In this document: one piece after another, positions 33,389 through 44,535 of the stretch | Layout: each line of letters begins with the position of its first letter | Position numbering within the stretch: position 1 is the first letter of the stretch | From: Sphingomonas turrisvirgatae | GTDB taxonomy: Bacteria > Pseudomonadota > Alphaproteobacteria > Sphingomonadales > Sphingomonadaceae | Length of the DNA stretch: 48,853 nucleotides | Reading direction: 5' to 3' | Assembly: GCF_001721295.1 (NCBI RefSeq) | Contig: NZ_MDDS01000025.1 | Span: 1-48,853 of the forward strand | Notes under the pieces: generated by a model | The model's input: the letters and a program-made list of their open reading frames with translations, nothing else | Databases searched by the model: none | Told to the model about the DNA's origin: nothing | Translations under genes and position numbers: made by a program

Positions 33389-34860
33389 GCTTGCTCCAGC
33401 ATCAGCGCGGCGGTGGCCTTGGCACTGCCCACCACGCCGGGGATGCCAGCACCGGGATGCGTGCCGGCCCCGACAAAATACAGGTTCTCGATCGAATCGT
33501 CGCGATTGTGCGCACGGAAATAGGCGCTCTGCGTCAGCACTGGCTCCAGGCTGAACGCGCTGCCTTGATAGGCGGCGAGGTCCTGCTGGAAATCGCTCGG
33601 CGCATAGCTGAACTTGGTCACGATCCGCGAATGAATATCGGGTATGAGCCGTCGCCCTACCTCATCGAGGATGCGTTTCTCCAGGATGGGGGCGACTTCG
33701 CTCCAGTCGCCGGGGAACTTGCCCATGTGCGGCACCGGCGCCAGCGCGTAGAAGGTCGAATGCCCCTCCGGCGCCATCGACGGATCGGTGACGGTCGGGT
33801 GGTGAAGATAAAGCGAGAAATCGCTGCTCAGAACGCCGGTGTCGTAAATATCGGCGAGCAGTTCGCGATAGCGCGGCCCGAACAGGATCATGTGGTGCGG
33901 AATGCCCGGCCAGCTACCCTGGATACCGAAATGGACGACAAACAGCGAGGGGGAGAAGCGCTTCTTCTCCAGCCGGTCCGCGGTGCGCTGCGCGCTGCGC
34001 GAACCCTTAAGCAGGTCGCGATAGCTGTGCACGATATCGGCGTTGCTCGCGACCATATCCGCCTCGAACCGCGCGCCGCTTTGAGTCGTCACCGCCGTCG
34101 CGCGCTCGCCCAGCGTTTCGATCTGCGCGACCGGATCGGCCAGCCGCAACACCCCGCCCAGCCGTTCGAAATGCCGAACCATGCCCGCAACCAGCCGATT
34201 GGTGCCGCCCATCGCGAACCACACGCCGCCATCACGCTCCAGCTTGTGAATCAACGCATAGATCGCGCTGGTCGTCATCGGATTGCCGCCGACCAGCAGC
34301 GTGTGGAACGAGAGCGCCTCGCGCAGCTTCTCGTTCTTCACGAAGCTCGAAACCATCGAATAGACGCTGCGCCATGCCTGATATTTGGCCAGCGCCGGCG
34401 CCGCCTTCAGCATCGACCCGAAGTCAAGAAAGGCGACATGACCAAGCTTCTCATAGCCTTCGCGATAGACGCCGGCCGAATAGGTCAGGAACCTTCGATA
34501 CCCTTCGATATCGCCGGGATCGAGCTTTGCGATCTCGCCCAGCAGCACGCTGTCGTCATTGGTATAGTCGAAATTCGTGCCGTCGGGCCAGTTGAGGCGA
34601 TAGAAGGGGTTTACTTCCTTCAGCGTCACGTCGTCAGCCATGCGATGGCCGGATAGTGCCCACAATTCCTCCAGCGCCTCGGGCGCGGTGATCACCGTCG
34701 GCCCAGCGTCGAAGGTAAAGCCATCCTTCTCCCAATAATAAGCACGCCCGCCGGGCTTGTCCCGCGCCTCGACGATCGTCGTATCCACGCCCGCCGACTG
34801 AAGGCGGATGCCGAGCGCCAGCCCGCCGAACCCTGCCCCGATCACCACAGCCCGTTTCAC
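33385..34860 (-). CDS. crtI: Phytoene desaturase CrtI
   Basis: FAD enzyme that desaturates phytoene, usually in four steps to lycopene. The protein has 491 residues. FAD-binding VVIGAGFGGLALGIRLQSAG with VEARDKPGGRAYYWEKDGFTFDAGPTVITAP at the N-terminus, LVGGNPMTTSAIYALIHKLERDGGVWFAMGGTNRL in the middle, and the bacterial-type desaturase signature NLYFVGAGTHPGAGIPGVVGSAKATAALML at the end. The start is GTG 34860, whose GTGA overlaps the crtY stop; a frame open to 35085 lies inside crtY. Confidence 0.96.
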   Translation of the reverse strand: MKRAVVIGAGFGGLALGIRLQSAGVDTTIVEARDKPGGRAYYWEKDGFTFDAGPTVITAPEALEELWALSGHRMADDVTLKEVNPFYRLNWPDGTNFDYTNDDSVLLGEIAKLDPGDIEGYRRFLTYSAGVYREGYEKLGHVAFLDFGSMLKAAPALAKYQAWRSVYSMVSSFVKNEKLREALSFHTLLVGGNPMTTSAIYALIHKLERDGGVWFAMGGTNRLVAGMVRHFERLGGVLRLADPVAQIETLGERATAVTTQSGARFEADMVASNADIVHSYRDLLKGSRSAQRTADRLEKKRFSPSLFVVHFGIQGSWPGIPHHMILFGPRYRELLADIYDTGVLSSDFSLYLHHPTVTDPSMAPEGHSTFYALAPVPHMGKFPGDWSEVAPILEKRILDEVGRRLIPDIHSRIVTKFSYAPSDFQQDLAAYQGSAFSLEPVLTQSAYFRAHNRDDSIENLYFVGAGTHPGAGIPGVVGSAKATAALMLEQA

Positions 34861-36020
34861 TTGGCATTCCCCCGAATTGCGGCAATCGCGCGTCCGACCG
34901 GCACCGGCGGCTTGCCGGCCAGCACCCGCGCGCGATCCAGCAGGCTGGACTGGCCGGCATAGAAGCGCGCGATGAGCCCTGCGTCCAGCCGGTAGAAGCG
35001 CTCGAGAATGCGATAGCGTTCCGCCGGCTCTGCGGCGCGGAACAGCATGCGGGACAGCATCCGGTAATAGCCGCGCGCCTTCCACTGTTTGCGCGCATAG
35101 CCGAGCGTCAGGTCGTGCAACGCGGCGCCCGACAGGTCGCTGGTTCGCGCAATCAGGCTGGCAAGGCGCACCGCGTCGGGCAGCGAGTAGCCCGTCACCG
35201 GGTGGAACAGTCCGGCACGCATCCCCGCCTTCGCCACGCGGTTGCCGCCCGAAATCCAGTATGCCTCGAAATCGCCGCCCATCGTCACGGGCAGCGCGCC
35301 GACTTCCTCACGCGCGATATGCTCGACCGCGAGCCCGCGCGCCTGCGTCCAGGCATCGATCCGCTTGCCGATGGCCTTGCGGTCGATCTTGGCCGAATCG
35401 CTGTAATAGGTATCCTCGACGAACATTCGCGTTGCGGCGAAGGGCAGCGCGTAGACGAAGCGATAGCCATCGACCTGCTTGACGCTCGCGTCCATGATGA
35501 TGGGCCGCATCAGATCGTGCGGCTCGGCCAGCGCCAGCTCGCGTCCGATGAACTTCTGCCACCCGCATTCGAGTTCGGCGAGATGCGCGGCGCCGCGGCA
35601 GTCGATGACGCCGCCCGCTTCGATCCGCTCGCCGCCGACCAGCATCACGGTACGCGCGCTCGACCCCAGCACCTTGCGCCCCGTCATCACCGCCGCCCTC
35701 GGCATTGCGGCGCGCACGACCTGGTCGAAGCGATCCGACTCGATCGAATAATAGCCGGCCTTCAACGTCCGCGAATGATCGGGAAAGGCAACGTCGTAGC
35801 TGGTCCAGCCATAGGAGATCAGCGGAGCGATCAGCCAGCGGTCGGCCGGCGCGATGTCGCTGGCGAAGAATGACCATAAATGGTTGCCGCCAAGCGAACT
35901 GCCTGCTTCCACGATACGCACGTCCAGATCGGGGCGCTTCTTGCGCAACGCCAGCGCGATCAGCCCGCCGGCCAGCCCACCTCCGATGATGGCGACGTCG
36001 CAAGTGTGGATAGGTGGCAT
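34857..36020 (-). CDS. crtY: Lycopene beta-cyclase CrtY
   Basis: Cyclises both ends of lycopene to beta-carotene. The protein has 387 residues. Dinucleotide motif DVAIIGGGLAGGLIALALRKKRP (8-30), SLGGNHLWSFFASDI, then FVYALPFAATRMFVEDTYYSD and GMRAGLFHPVTGYSLPDAVRLA, all typical of the CrtY type rather than CrtL or the heterodimeric type. First gene of the operon; only 85 nt separate it from the divergent SDR gene, a stretch with two short palindromes. Confidence 0.95.
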   Translation of the reverse strand: MPPIHTCDVAIIGGGLAGGLIALALRKKRPDLDVRIVEAGSSLGGNHLWSFFASDIAPADRWLIAPLISYGWTSYDVAFPDHSRTLKAGYYSIESDRFDQVVRAAMPRAAVMTGRKVLGSSARTVMLVGGERIEAGGVIDCRGAAHLAELECGWQKFIGRELALAEPHDLMRPIIMDASVKQVDGYRFVYALPFAATRMFVEDTYYSDSAKIDRKAIGKRIDAWTQARGLAVEHIAREEVGALPVTMGGDFEAYWISGGNRVAKAGMRAGLFHPVTGYSLPDAVRLASLIARTSDLSGAALHDLTLGYARKQWKARGYYRMLSRMLFRAAEPAERYRILERFYRLDAGLIARFYAGQSSLLDRARVLAGKPPVPVGRAIAAIRGNAK

Positions 36021-36046
36021 TCGCGCCCGGTAGCGGATCGCCGCAC

Positions 36047-36082
36047 GGGGTTAAACCCCCAGCGGACGAAACGAACTTTCGG
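36047..36082. promoter_or_regulatory. Palindromes in the divergent crtY/SDR promoter region
   Basis: GGGGTT-A-AACCCC (36047-36059) is a perfect 6-bp palindrome; about 10 nt on, CGAAA-CGAAC-TTTCG forms a second inverted repeat. Both lie in the 85-nt gap between the crtY and SDR starts, where promoters and operators for both must be. No regulator can be named. Confidence 0.35.
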
Positions 36083-36105
36083 GCAAACCCACGCGTTGCG
36101 ACCGC

Positions 36106-36891
36106 ATGACAACGACCCCGATCAGGACCGCAATCGTCACCGGCGGCGCGCAGGGCATTGGCCGCGGCATCGTCGAGCGGCTGCTCGGCGATGGCTGGGC
36201 AGTCGCCGCGCTGGACTTGGATGGCGCCGCGCTGCGCGAACTTGCTGCCGCGCACGCACCCCGCCCGCTCCTGACCTACAAGGCCGATGTCGGCGATGAA
36301 GCGTCGGTTCGCGACGCCTATGCCGCCCTGGCCGACTGGACGCGCCAGCGCGGCGACCCGCCGGGCCTGGATCTGTTGGTCAGCAACGCCGGCCTCGCCG
36401 ACCCCGTGAGCGGCCCGATCGAACGTCTCAGCCTTGCCGACTGGCGCAAATGGCAGGACAGCCATTTGACCGGTGCCTTCCTGATGGTTCGCGCCGCCAT
36501 CCCACTGCTTCGCGAGCGACGCGGATCGATCGTGCTCATCGCCTCGACTCGCGCGCTGCAATCCGAACCCGATACCGAGGCCTATGCTGCGGCCAAGGGC
36601 GGGCTGGTCGCGCTGGCCCATGCGCTCGCCGTCAGCCTTGGCCCTGATATCCGCGCCAACGCCATCCTGCCGGGCTGGATTGAAACCGGCCCTTGGGCCA
36701 AGTCGTCGAAGCGCCGAACGCCCGAGCACCGTCCAATCGATCGCGAGCAACATCCGGTGGGCCGAGTCGGCACGCCCGAGGATATCGCTGCAACCGTCGC
36801 CTTCCTCGCCGGCGATGGCGCCGGCTTCATTACCGGCCAGCAGATCGTCGTCGACGGCGGAATGACGCGGAAGATGATCTATGCCGAATGA
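36106..36891 (+). CDS. SDR-family oxidoreductase
   Basis: Classical short-chain dehydrogenase/reductase, 261 residues. Cofactor motif TGGAQGIG (12-19), NAG (94-96), catalytic S147, Y160 and K164 (YAAAK), and the C-terminal [40 protein letters not shown], so an active enzyme is expected. D37 in ALDLDG suggests NAD preference. The substrate cannot be told from sequence. Divergent from crtY and about 90 nt before sucC; a role in carotenoid or terpenoid modification would be speculation. Confidence 0.9.
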   Translation: MTTTPIRTAIVTGGAQGIGRGIVERLLGDGWAVAALDLDGAALRELAAAHAPRPLLTYKADVGDEASVRDAYAALADWTRQRGDPPGLDLLVSNAGLADPVSGPIERLSLADWRKWQDSHLTGAFLMVRAAIPLLRERRGSIVLIASTRALQSEPDTEAYAAAKGGLVALAHALAVSLGPDIRANAILPGWIETGPWAKSSKRRTPEHRPIDREQHPVGRVGTPEDIAATVAFLAGDGAGFITGQQIVVDGGMTRKMIYAE

Positions 36892-36912
36892 GGGATCGAT
36901 CGCTTTCGCGAT

Positions 36913-36941
36913 TTGATTCCCCCTTTGCGCTGTGCTTAAGG
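36913..36941 (+). promoter_or_regulatory. Candidate sigma-70 promoter for sucC
   Basis: TTGATT, 17 nt, TTAAGG in the SDR-sucC gap, about 40 nt before the sucC ATG. The -35 matches 4 of 6 and the -10 is weak, so this is only a candidate. Confidence 0.28.
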
Positions 36942-36980
36942 CATCGGGATTTTTGCTGCGGACGCGAAGGACTGCTTGCG

Positions 36981-38180
<1,200 letters not shown>

Positions 38181-38207
38181 TCGCGCCGCCCTCGATACCC
38201 ATTGAAG

Positions 38208-38241
38208 GGGGGTCGGCGCGGCAACGCGTCGGCCCCCTTTT
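38208..38241 (+). terminator. Rho-independent terminator after sucC
   Basis: A 13-bp stem with two G-U pairs (GGGGGTCGGCGCG / CGCGTCGGCCCCC), a GCAA tetraloop and then TTTTGCTTTT, 28 nt after the sucC stop. Confidence 0.88.
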
Positions 38242-38288
38242 GCTTTTCACGAGTTCCGCTACGGCAAACAGCAACTACCATACCGGAC

Positions 38289-38315
38289 TTGCGAAAATCG
38301 AATATCTGCGACAAT
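38289..38315 (+). promoter_or_regulatory. Candidate promoter for etfBA
   Basis: TTGCGA followed after 15-16 nt by GACAATG, about 50 nt upstream of etfB in an AT-richer stretch than its surroundings. Only a partial match to a sigma-70 promoter. Confidence 0.25.
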
Positions 38316-38365
38316 GAACGTGCAGACTCAACACTGCAAAAGATCGCGACAACGCGGAGGACGCA

Positions 38366-39115
38366 ATGAAAGTTCTGGTGCCGGTCAAGCGAGTGCTTGA
38401 CTATAATGTGAAGCCCCGCGTGAAGGCGGACGGGACGGGCGTCGATCTGGCGAACGTCAAGATGAGCATGAACCCGTTCGACGAGATCGCGGTCGAAGAA
38501 GCGATCCGCCTCAAGGAAAAGGGCGTGGCGAGCGAGATCGTGGTGGTCTCGATCGGCGAGCAGAAGGCGCAGGAGACGTTGCGCACGGCGCTCGCGATGG
38601 GTGCCGACCGCGCGATTCTGATCGTGAGCGAAGACAAGGTCGAGCCGCTGGGCGTCGCCAAGCTGCTGGCCAAGGTCGCCGAAGCTGAGCAGCCGGGTCT
38701 GGTGATCCTGGGCAAGCAGGCGATTGACGACGACAACAACCAGACCGGCCAGATGCTGGGCGCGCTGCTCGGCTGGGGCCAGGGCACGTTCGCCAGCAAG
38801 GTCGAAGTGTCGGGCGACAGTGTCGAGGTGACGCGCGAAGTCGATGGCGGCCTTGAGACGGTGAAGCTCAAGACCCCGGCGATCGTCACCACCGACCTAC
38901 GCCTCAACGAACCGCGCTATGCCTCGCTGCCCAACATCATGAAGGCCAAGTCCAAGCCGATGGAGCAGAAGACGCCCGCGGATTATGGCGTCGACGTTAC
39001 CCCGCGCCTGTCGATCGTGAAGGTCGAAGAGCCCGCCAAGCGCCAGGCCGGCGTCAAGGTTGCGGACGTCGATGAACTGATCGGCAAACTCAAGACGCTG
39101 GGAGTTGTGGCATGA
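38366..39115 (+). CDS. etfB: Electron transfer flavoprotein, beta subunit
   Basis: With EtfA carries electrons from acyl-CoA and other dehydrogenases to ETF-quinone oxidoreductase. The protein has 249 residues: [27 protein letters not shown] start, [19 protein letters not shown], the AMP-binding [22 protein letters not shown] loop, and the signature [38 protein letters not shown] precedes the ATG. Overlaps etfA by 4 nt. Could accept electrons linked to branched-chain amino-acid breakdown, which also uses the bkd genes of this window (inference). Confidence 0.97.
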   Translation: MKVLVPVKRVLDYNVKPRVKADGTGVDLANVKMSMNPFDEIAVEEAIRLKEKGVASEIVVVSIGEQKAQETLRTALAMGADRAILIVSEDKVEPLGVAKLLAKVAEAEQPGLVILGKQAIDDDNNQTGQMLGALLGWGQGTFASKVEVSGDSVEVTREVDGGLETVKLKTPAIVTTDLRLNEPRYASLPNIMKAKSKPMEQKTPADYGVDVTPRLSIVKVEEPAKRQAGVKVADVDELIGKLKTLGVVA

Positions 39116-40041
39116 GCGTTCTCGTCTGGGTTGAACATGACAATGCGTCGGTAAAGGACGCGACGCTGGCCGCCGTCACCGCTGCGGGCAAGCTCGGCGA
39201 CGTGGTCGCGCTGGTCGCTGGCCACGGCGCGCAGGGCGCGGCCGACGCGGCGGCGAAGATCGCCGGTGTCTCGAAGGTGCTGCTCGCTGACGATGCAGCC
39301 TATGGCCATGGCCTTGCTGAAAACGTCGCGCCGCTGATCGCTGACCTGATGGCTGGCTATGACGCGTTCGTCGCGCCGGCCACCACCACCGGCAAGAACA
39401 TCGCGCCGCGCGTCGCCGCGCTGCTCGACGTGATGCAGGTGAGCGAAGTGCTCTCGGTCGAAAGCGCCGACACCTTCACCCGCCCGATCTATGCCGGCAA
39501 CGCGATCGCCACGGTCAAGTCGTCCGACGCCAAGAAGGTGCTGACGATCCGCGGCACGGCGTTCGACAAGGCCGCGACCGAAGGCGGCAGCGCTGCAGTC
39601 GAAGCCGTTTCGGGCAAGGGCGATACGGGGCTTTCGAGCTTCGTCGGTTCGGAAATCGCCAAGAGCGAGCGCCCCGAACTCACCTCGGCCAAGATCATCG
39701 TCTCGGGCGGTCGCGCACTGGCGTCGGGTGAGAACTTCACCTCGATCATCGAGCCTCTGGCAGACAAGCTCGGCGCGGGCGTCGGCGCATCGCGCGCGGC
39801 GGTCGACGCGGGCTATGTCCCCAACGACTATCAGGTCGGTCAGACCGGCAAGATCGTCGCGCCCGAAGTCTATATCGCGATCGGCATCTCCGGCGCGATC
39901 CAGCACCTTGCCGGCATGAAGGACTCCAAGGTCATCATCGCCATCAACAAGGACGAGGACGCCCCGATCTTCCAGGTCGCCGACGTCGGCCTGGTCGGCG
40001 ATCTTTTCAAGATCGTGCCCGAACTGACTGAGAAGCTGTAA
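39112..40041 (+). CDS. etfA: Electron transfer flavoprotein, alpha subunit
   Basis: FAD-carrying partner of EtfB, 309 residues. N-domain [30 protein letters not shown]-terminal FAD domain with [96 protein letters not shown], the ETF-alpha signature. ATG overlaps the etfB stop. A strong terminator follows 20 nt after the stop. Confidence 0.97.
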   Translation: MSVLVWVEHDNASVKDATLAAVTAAGKLGDVVALVAGHGAQGAADAAAKIAGVSKVLLADDAAYGHGLAENVAPLIADLMAGYDAFVAPATTTGKNIAPRVAALLDVMQVSEVLSVESADTFTRPIYAGNAIATVKSSDAKKVLTIRGTAFDKAATEGGSAAVEAVSGKGDTGLSSFVGSEIAKSERPELTSAKIIVSGGRALASGENFTSIIEPLADKLGAGVGASRAAVDAGYVPNDYQVGQTGKIVAPEVYIAIGISGAIQHLAGMKDSKVIIAINKDEDAPIFQVADVGLVGDLFKIVPELTEKL

Positions 40042-40061
40042 GGCTTAAAAACAATAAGAGA

Positions 40062-40094
40062 GGGCGGCCGGCTACGAAGCGGCCGCCCTTTTTT
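40062..40094 (+). terminator. Rho-independent terminator after etfA
   Basis: A perfect 9-bp stem GGGCGGCCG / CGGCCGCCC with a 9-nt loop, followed by six T. It closes the etfBA operon. Confidence 0.92.
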
Positions 40095-40151
40095 GTTTCG
40101 CTTCGCGATTTCGGTGATACGGATAGTACACCAGCATTGGAGATCGCCGTC

Positions 40152-40679
40152 ATGAAGCTTGCCTGGATTGCAGCGCTAATCGGCCTCTCCGCCGCCAACG
40201 GCGCCAATGCGCAAACGCTCGAATATGATTGTGATACTCAAGCAGAACATTTTTCAGTTCTGAAAGCGGTCCAGCAAGGACCCAGCTACAAAGCGAGCGG
40301 CTCGATTTCGCCTCGCGCGATCTTCCCGTCGAAAACATATGCAACGATCGGCGTGATCGATTTCGAACCCGACGACAAAAGTTGGCGCGCTCGCCTCGGC
40401 CTGACGGCGCTGGTTATCAAGAAGCGCGAAGTTGTAATGGCGACCTTGGAGATTACGCGCGCGGGCAAGTCCGAAGAGCCCGTGATGCTGGGGAGCATTG
40501 AAGACTTTCGAATGGGCGGTACGTATCCGATCAGCGTGACGCTCGGCGACAGCGGCGGCACAGCGACTATAGGTTCCAACACCGTGCCGATCAAGCTCGC
40601 GGCTCAAGGCAACATCAACGTCTCGATCATCTGTTCAGGCGGAGAATTTCTGTTTACCAACCTCAATATTGGTGGCTGA
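40152..40679 (+). CDS. Secreted protein of unknown function
   Basis: A 175-residue protein with a clear signal peptide ([21 protein letters not shown], cleavage expected after ANA or AQ). The mature part is mostly beta-like ([53 protein letters not shown]) with cysteines only in YDCD near the start and IICSGG near the end, which could pair in the periplasm. I do not recognise a family. ATG 40152 is preferred over an in-frame ATG at 40137, as it begins the signal peptide. Base composition is visibly less GC-rich than its neighbours, hinting at different origin. It stands alone between two hairpins. Confidence 0.75.
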   Translation: MKLAWIAALIGLSAANGANAQTLEYDCDTQAEHFSVLKAVQQGPSYKASGSISPRAIFPSKTYATIGVIDFEPDDKSWRARLGLTALVIKKREVVMATLEITRAGKSEEPVMLGSIEDFRMGGTYPISVTLGDSGGTATIGSNTVPIKLAAQGNINVSIICSGGEFLFTNLNIGG

Positions 40680-40694
40680 ATTCTCATACAAGTA

Positions 40695-40723
40695 AGCCCC
40701 GTCGCTTATGCAGCGGCGGGGCT
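40695..40723. terminator. Hairpin between the secreted-protein gene and nhaA
   Basis: AGCCCCG-TCGC / GCGG-CGGGGCT stem around TTATGCA, between two convergent genes. There is no T-run on either side, so termination is only possible, not proven. Confidence 0.45.
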
Positions 40724-40771
40724 CCCTGGACGATACGTTCCGTGAAGGTTCGCTTCGTCTAATGCTCTTTC

Positions 40772-42022
40772 TTATCGATCAAGCATGGTAACAACGCCCT
40801 CGCCGCGATCCGGTTCCGGCACCACGACATTTTTTTGTGGCGCCATGCGCAGCACGGCAAAGCCGACCAGCGCGGAGAGCAGCGATCCGGCGAGCACGCC
40901 GATCTTCACTTCATCAACCAGCAGTTCATTGCCCGGGAACGCCAGCCCGCCGATGAACAGGCTCATCGTAAAGCCGATGCCGGCCAGCATCGCGACGCCA
41001 TAGATCTGCAGCCAGCTCGCCCCGCCCGGCGGCGCGGCAAAGCCGGTGCGATCGGCGATCCAGATGCTTCCGAAAATGCCGACCTGCTTGCCCAGAAACA
41101 GCCCGGCGGCGATGGCCAGCGGCAGGGGCGCGAGCAGGATCGCGGGCGACATGCCGGCCAGGCTCACCCCAGCATTGGCAAAGCCGAACAGCGGCACGAT
41201 TCCGAAGGCGACCCATGGCGCCAGCGCATGCTCCAGCCGATGCAGCGGCGATTCGGGATGATCGGGTGCGGCCGGCGATGGGGTGATCGGGACCGCCAGC
41301 GCAGCGGCAACGCCCGCGATCGTCGCATGCACGCCCGACTGGAACACGCAATACCACAGGATCAGCGCGAGAAGCAGGAACGGCCACAACGCCCGCACGC
41401 CCGCCTTGCCCAGCCAGTACATTGCGGCGAGGATCAACCCGGCAAAGGCCAGCCACAGGCCGCTGATGCTGGCGGTATAGGCCACCGCGATGATCGCCAC
41501 CGCGCCCATGTCGTCGACGATCGCGACGGTGGTGAGAAACAGTTTAAGCGAGGTCGGCGCGCGCTTGCCCAGCAACGCCAGCACGCCTATCGCAAAGGCG
41601 ATGTCGGTTGCGGCGGGGATTGCCCAGCCCGCCGCCAGCCCCCCGCCCCCGGCAATCGAGAGATAGACGATCGCGGGCACGATCATACCCGCCGCAGCGG
41701 CAACCACTGGCAGGCGCCGTGCGGACCAGCTCGACAGCTCGCCATCCACGAACTCGCGCTTGATCTCGAGCCCCACCAGGAAAAAGAACACAGCCATCAA
41801 CGCGTCATTGACCCACAGATGGATCGTCATCGGCCCGTATTTCGGGCTGATTACCGGGCCGGTTTCCCAGTGCAGCAAATGAAAATAGGCTTCCGAAATC
41901 CCCGGCAAATTGGCAACGATCAGCGCCAGTGCGGCGGCAAAGATCAGGACGATGCCGCCGGCCGCCTCGTTCTTGAGAAAGGCGCGCAGCGCGGACGAAC
42001 GAACAGGTACCTCAGTCATCAT
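40772..42022 (-). CDS. nhaA: Na+/H+ antiporter NhaA
   Basis: Exports Na+ in exchange for H+ at alkaline pH or high salt. The protein has 416 residues with about 12 spans. WVNDALMAVFFFLVGLEIKREFVDGEL, AGWAIPAATDIAFAIGVLALLGKRAPTSLKLFLTTVAIVDDMGAVAIIAV (ion-binding DD pair) and FANAGVSLAG are intact. ATG 42022 or the next codon's ATG at 42019 may be the start. Divergent from hisS with 48 nt between starts, so the two share a promoter region. Confidence 0.96.
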   Translation of the reverse strand: MMTEVPVRSSALRAFLKNEAAGGIVLIFAAALALIVANLPGISEAYFHLLHWETGPVISPKYGPMTIHLWVNDALMAVFFFLVGLEIKREFVDGELSSWSARRLPVVAAAAGMIVPAIVYLSIAGGGGLAAGWAIPAATDIAFAIGVLALLGKRAPTSLKLFLTTVAIVDDMGAVAIIAVAYTASISGLWLAFAGLILAAMYWLGKAGVRALWPFLLLALILWYCVFQSGVHATIAGVAAALAVPITPSPAAPDHPESPLHRLEHALAPWVAFGIVPLFGFANAGVSLAGMSPAILLAPLPLAIAAGLFLGKQVGIFGSIWIADRTGFAAPPGGASWLQIYGVAMLAGIGFTMSLFIGGLAFPGNELLVDEVKIGVLAGSLLSALVGFAVLRMAPQKNVVVPEPDRGEGVVTMLDR

Positions 42023-42070
42023 GCTTCCCTATGGCGTTGTGCCGCTGGCTCCAATAGATGACGCGCCGAA

Positions 42071-43315
42071 ATGGCACGGATCGAAACCCCCAGGCGCGTG
42101 CGCGGCACGCAGGACATCTTCGGCGAGGAGCAGCGCCGCTTTGCGCGCGTGGTCGACGCGTTCGAAAAGGTGCGTCGTCTATACTGCTTCCAGCAGGTGC
42201 AGGTTCCCGTCTTTGAAGCGACCAACGTCTTCGCCCGCTCGATGGGCGAGACCAGCGACGTCGTGTCCAAGGAAATGTACACCTTCCCCGATCGTGGCGA
42301 CGAACTGCTGACGCTGCGTCCGGAATTCACCGCCGGCATTTGCCGCGCCTATATTACCGAGGGCTGGCAGCAATATGCGCCATTGAAGCTGGCGACTCAC
42401 GGACCGGTGTTCCGGTACGAGCGCCCGCAAAAGGGCCGCTATCGCCAGTTCCACCAGATCGATGCCGAGATCATCGGCGCGGCTGAACCTCAGGCCGATG
42501 TCGAGCTGTTGGCCTTCGCCGATCAGCTGCTCCACGAACTCGGCATTGCCGAGGGCGTGACGCTGCAACTCAATACGCTGGGCGACGCGCAAACGCGCGA
42601 GGCATGGCGCGCCGCGCTGGTCGCGCATTTCGAACAGCATCGCGGCGAATTGAGCGAAGACAGCCTCACACGCCTCGAAAAGAACCCGATGCGCATCCTC
42701 GATAGCAAGGATCCGCGCGACCGCCCGATCGCCGATGCTGCGCCGGACATCGACGCGTATCTGACGAGCGAGGCCGGCGCGTTCTTTGAGAGCGTGACAA
42801 GGGGGCTCGACGCCGCGGGGGTCGCCTGGACACGCAACGCGCGCCTCGTGCGCGGGCTCGACTATTACCGCCACACCGCATTCGAATTCGTCACCGGCCG
42901 CCTGGGCGCGCAAGGCACGGTGCTGGCCGGCGGGCGCTATGACGGCCTGATTGGCAATTTGGGCGGCGCGGAGACGCCGGGCGTGGGCTGGGCCGCCGGG
43001 ATCGAGCGGCTGGGGATGCTGGCCGAAGCGCCCGCCGCCGAGCGCCCCGATATCGCCGTAGTCGTCGAACGTGCCGGCTATGAAGCCCAGGGTCTGGCGC
43101 TGCTCGCGCGCCTGCGCCGCGCCGGGCTGAGCGCGGAACTCTTTGCCAGCGGCAGTCCCAAGAAGCGCTATGACAAAGCGGTGAAGGCCGAGCCGAGCGA
43201 AATCATCTCGATCGACGTGCGCGACGACGCGCCGACGGTTAATCGTCGCACGCTACGCGACGGGGCTAATGCCGCGGCGATCGACACTGCGCTCGCGGGC
43301 TTCACCATCGCGTGA
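42071..43315 (+). CDS. hisS: Histidyl-tRNA synthetase
   Basis: Class II aminoacyl-tRNA synthetase, 414 residues, normal for the short bacterial type. [11 protein letters not shown] at the start, motif 2 region [26 protein letters not shown], the histidine-specific [43 protein letters not shown] (motif 3) and a C-terminal anticodon domain (about 325-414). Starts at ATG 42071. It precedes prfA across a REP-like element, so the two may not be one transcript. Confidence 0.97.
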   Translation: MARIETPRRVRGTQDIFGEEQRRFARVVDAFEKVRRLYCFQQVQVPVFEATNVFARSMGETSDVVSKEMYTFPDRGDELLTLRPEFTAGICRAYITEGWQQYAPLKLATHGPVFRYERPQKGRYRQFHQIDAEIIGAAEPQADVELLAFADQLLHELGIAEGVTLQLNTLGDAQTREAWRAALVAHFEQHRGELSEDSLTRLEKNPMRILDSKDPRDRPIADAAPDIDAYLTSEAGAFFESVTRGLDAAGVAWTRNARLVRGLDYYRHTAFEFVTGRLGAQGTVLAGGRYDGLIGNLGGAETPGVGWAAGIERLGMLAEAPAAERPDIAVVVERAGYEAQGLALLARLRRAGLSAELFASGSPKKRYDKAVKAEPSEIISIDVRDDAPTVNRRTLRDGANAAAIDTALAGFTIA

Positions 43316-43329
43316 CGATGTTTTCTTAC

Positions 43330-43438
43330 CGTCACCCCGGCCTTGTGCCGGGGTCCACCCCGCCGCTGGGTATGGTGCCCAATTTCGGCACGGCATCGCT
43401 TGCCCAGCCCTGGACCCCGGCAGGCGGCCGGGGTGACG
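43330..43438. repeat. Paired REP-like element between hisS and prfA
   Basis: Inverted 13-bp ends CGTCACCCCGGCC / GGCCGGGGTGACG; the left arm continues TTGTGCCGGGGTCCACC and the right arm mirrors it as TGGACCCCGGCAGGC. Nearly the same arm occurs in the element at 25239-25348. It fills almost all of the 139-nt gap and could form a long hairpin in the transcript. Confidence 0.78.
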
Positions 43439-43454
43439 ATCGGGAGCATGCCGC

Positions 43455-44528
43455 ATGACCACCATTTCCCCCGAACGCATCGCCCAGATCGAGGCGCGGC
43501 GGGACGAGCTTCAGGCGATGATGGCGACCGGCGACCTGCCGTCGGACCGCTTCGTTGCGGTCTCGAAGGAATATGCCGAACTCGAACCCGTCGCCGCCGC
43601 CGCCGGGGAAGTCCGCCGCCTGCGCGCCGAGGCCGCCAGCCTCGCCGAAATGAGCCGCGACGGCGACCCCGAACTCCGCGCCATGGCGGCAGAGGAACTG
43701 CGCGAGAATGAGGCCGCGCTCGAACGCGCCGATCATGCCCTAGCCCTCGCCCTCCTCCCCCGCGACGCCGCCGACGAGCGCGCCGCGATGCTCGAAATCC
43801 GCGCCGGCACCGGCGGCGACGAAGCGGCGCTGTTCGCGGGCGATTTGCTTCGCATGTACACGCGCTATGCCGAGGCGCAGGGGTGGAAGGTCGAGTTGAT
43901 CTCAGCCTCCACATCGGAAGCCGGCGGCTACAAGGAAGTCGTCGCGAGCGTGGCCGGCAAGGGCGTGTTCGCCAAGCTCAAGTTCGAAAGCGGCGTGCAT
44001 CGTGTGCAGCGCGTGCCCGTCACCGAAAGCGGCGGGCGCATCCACACCAGCGCCGCCACCGTCGCGGTGCTGCCCGAAGCCGAAGAAGTCGATGTCGATA
44101 TCCGCAACGAGGATCTGCGGATCGACATCTACCGCTCATCCGGCGCCGGCGGACAACACGTCAACACCACCGACTCGGCTATCCGCATCACGCACTTGCC
44201 CACCGGGATCGTCGTCACGCAGCAGGACCAGCGCAGCCAGCACAAGAACCGCGACAAGGCGATGCAGGTGCTGCGCACGCGCCTCTACGAACAGGAGCGT
44301 GAGCGCCTGTCGAGCGAACGCTCCGGCGCGCGCAAATCCATGGTCGGCTCGGGCGACCGTTCGGAGCGCATTCGCACCTACAACTTTCCGCAGGGCCGCG
44401 TGACCGACCACCGCATCAACCTGACGCTCCACCGTCTGCCCGAAATCCTGGAGGGGGAAATGGACGAGCTACTCGGCGCGCTGATCGCGCAGGATGAGGC
44501 GGAGCGGCTGGCGTCGCTGGATTCGTGA
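43455..44528 (+). CDS. prfA: Peptide chain release factor 1
   Basis: Reads UAA and UAG and triggers peptide release. The protein has 357 residues. The codon-reading PVT motif is at 188-190 (RF1 type PxT, not SPF of RF2), [24 protein letters not shown] lies at about 117-140 and the catalytic GGQ at 232-234 in [22 protein letters not shown]. Ends in [12 protein letters not shown]. prmC, which methylates the GGQ glutamine, starts 7 nt downstream. Confidence 0.98.
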   Translation: MTTISPERIAQIEARRDELQAMMATGDLPSDRFVAVSKEYAELEPVAAAAGEVRRLRAEAASLAEMSRDGDPELRAMAAEELRENEAALERADHALALALLPRDAADERAAMLEIRAGTGGDEAALFAGDLLRMYTRYAEAQGWKVELISASTSEAGGYKEVVASVAGKGVFAKLKFESGVHRVQRVPVTESGGRIHTSAATVAVLPEAEEVDVDIRNEDLRIDIYRSSGAGGQHVNTTDSAIRITHLPTGIVVTQQDQRSQHKNRDKAMQVLRTRLYEQERERLSSERSGARKSMVGSGDRSERIRTYNFPQGRVTDHRINLTLHRLPEILEGEMDELLGALIAQDEAERLASLDS

Positions 44529-44535
44529 GGGCCGC

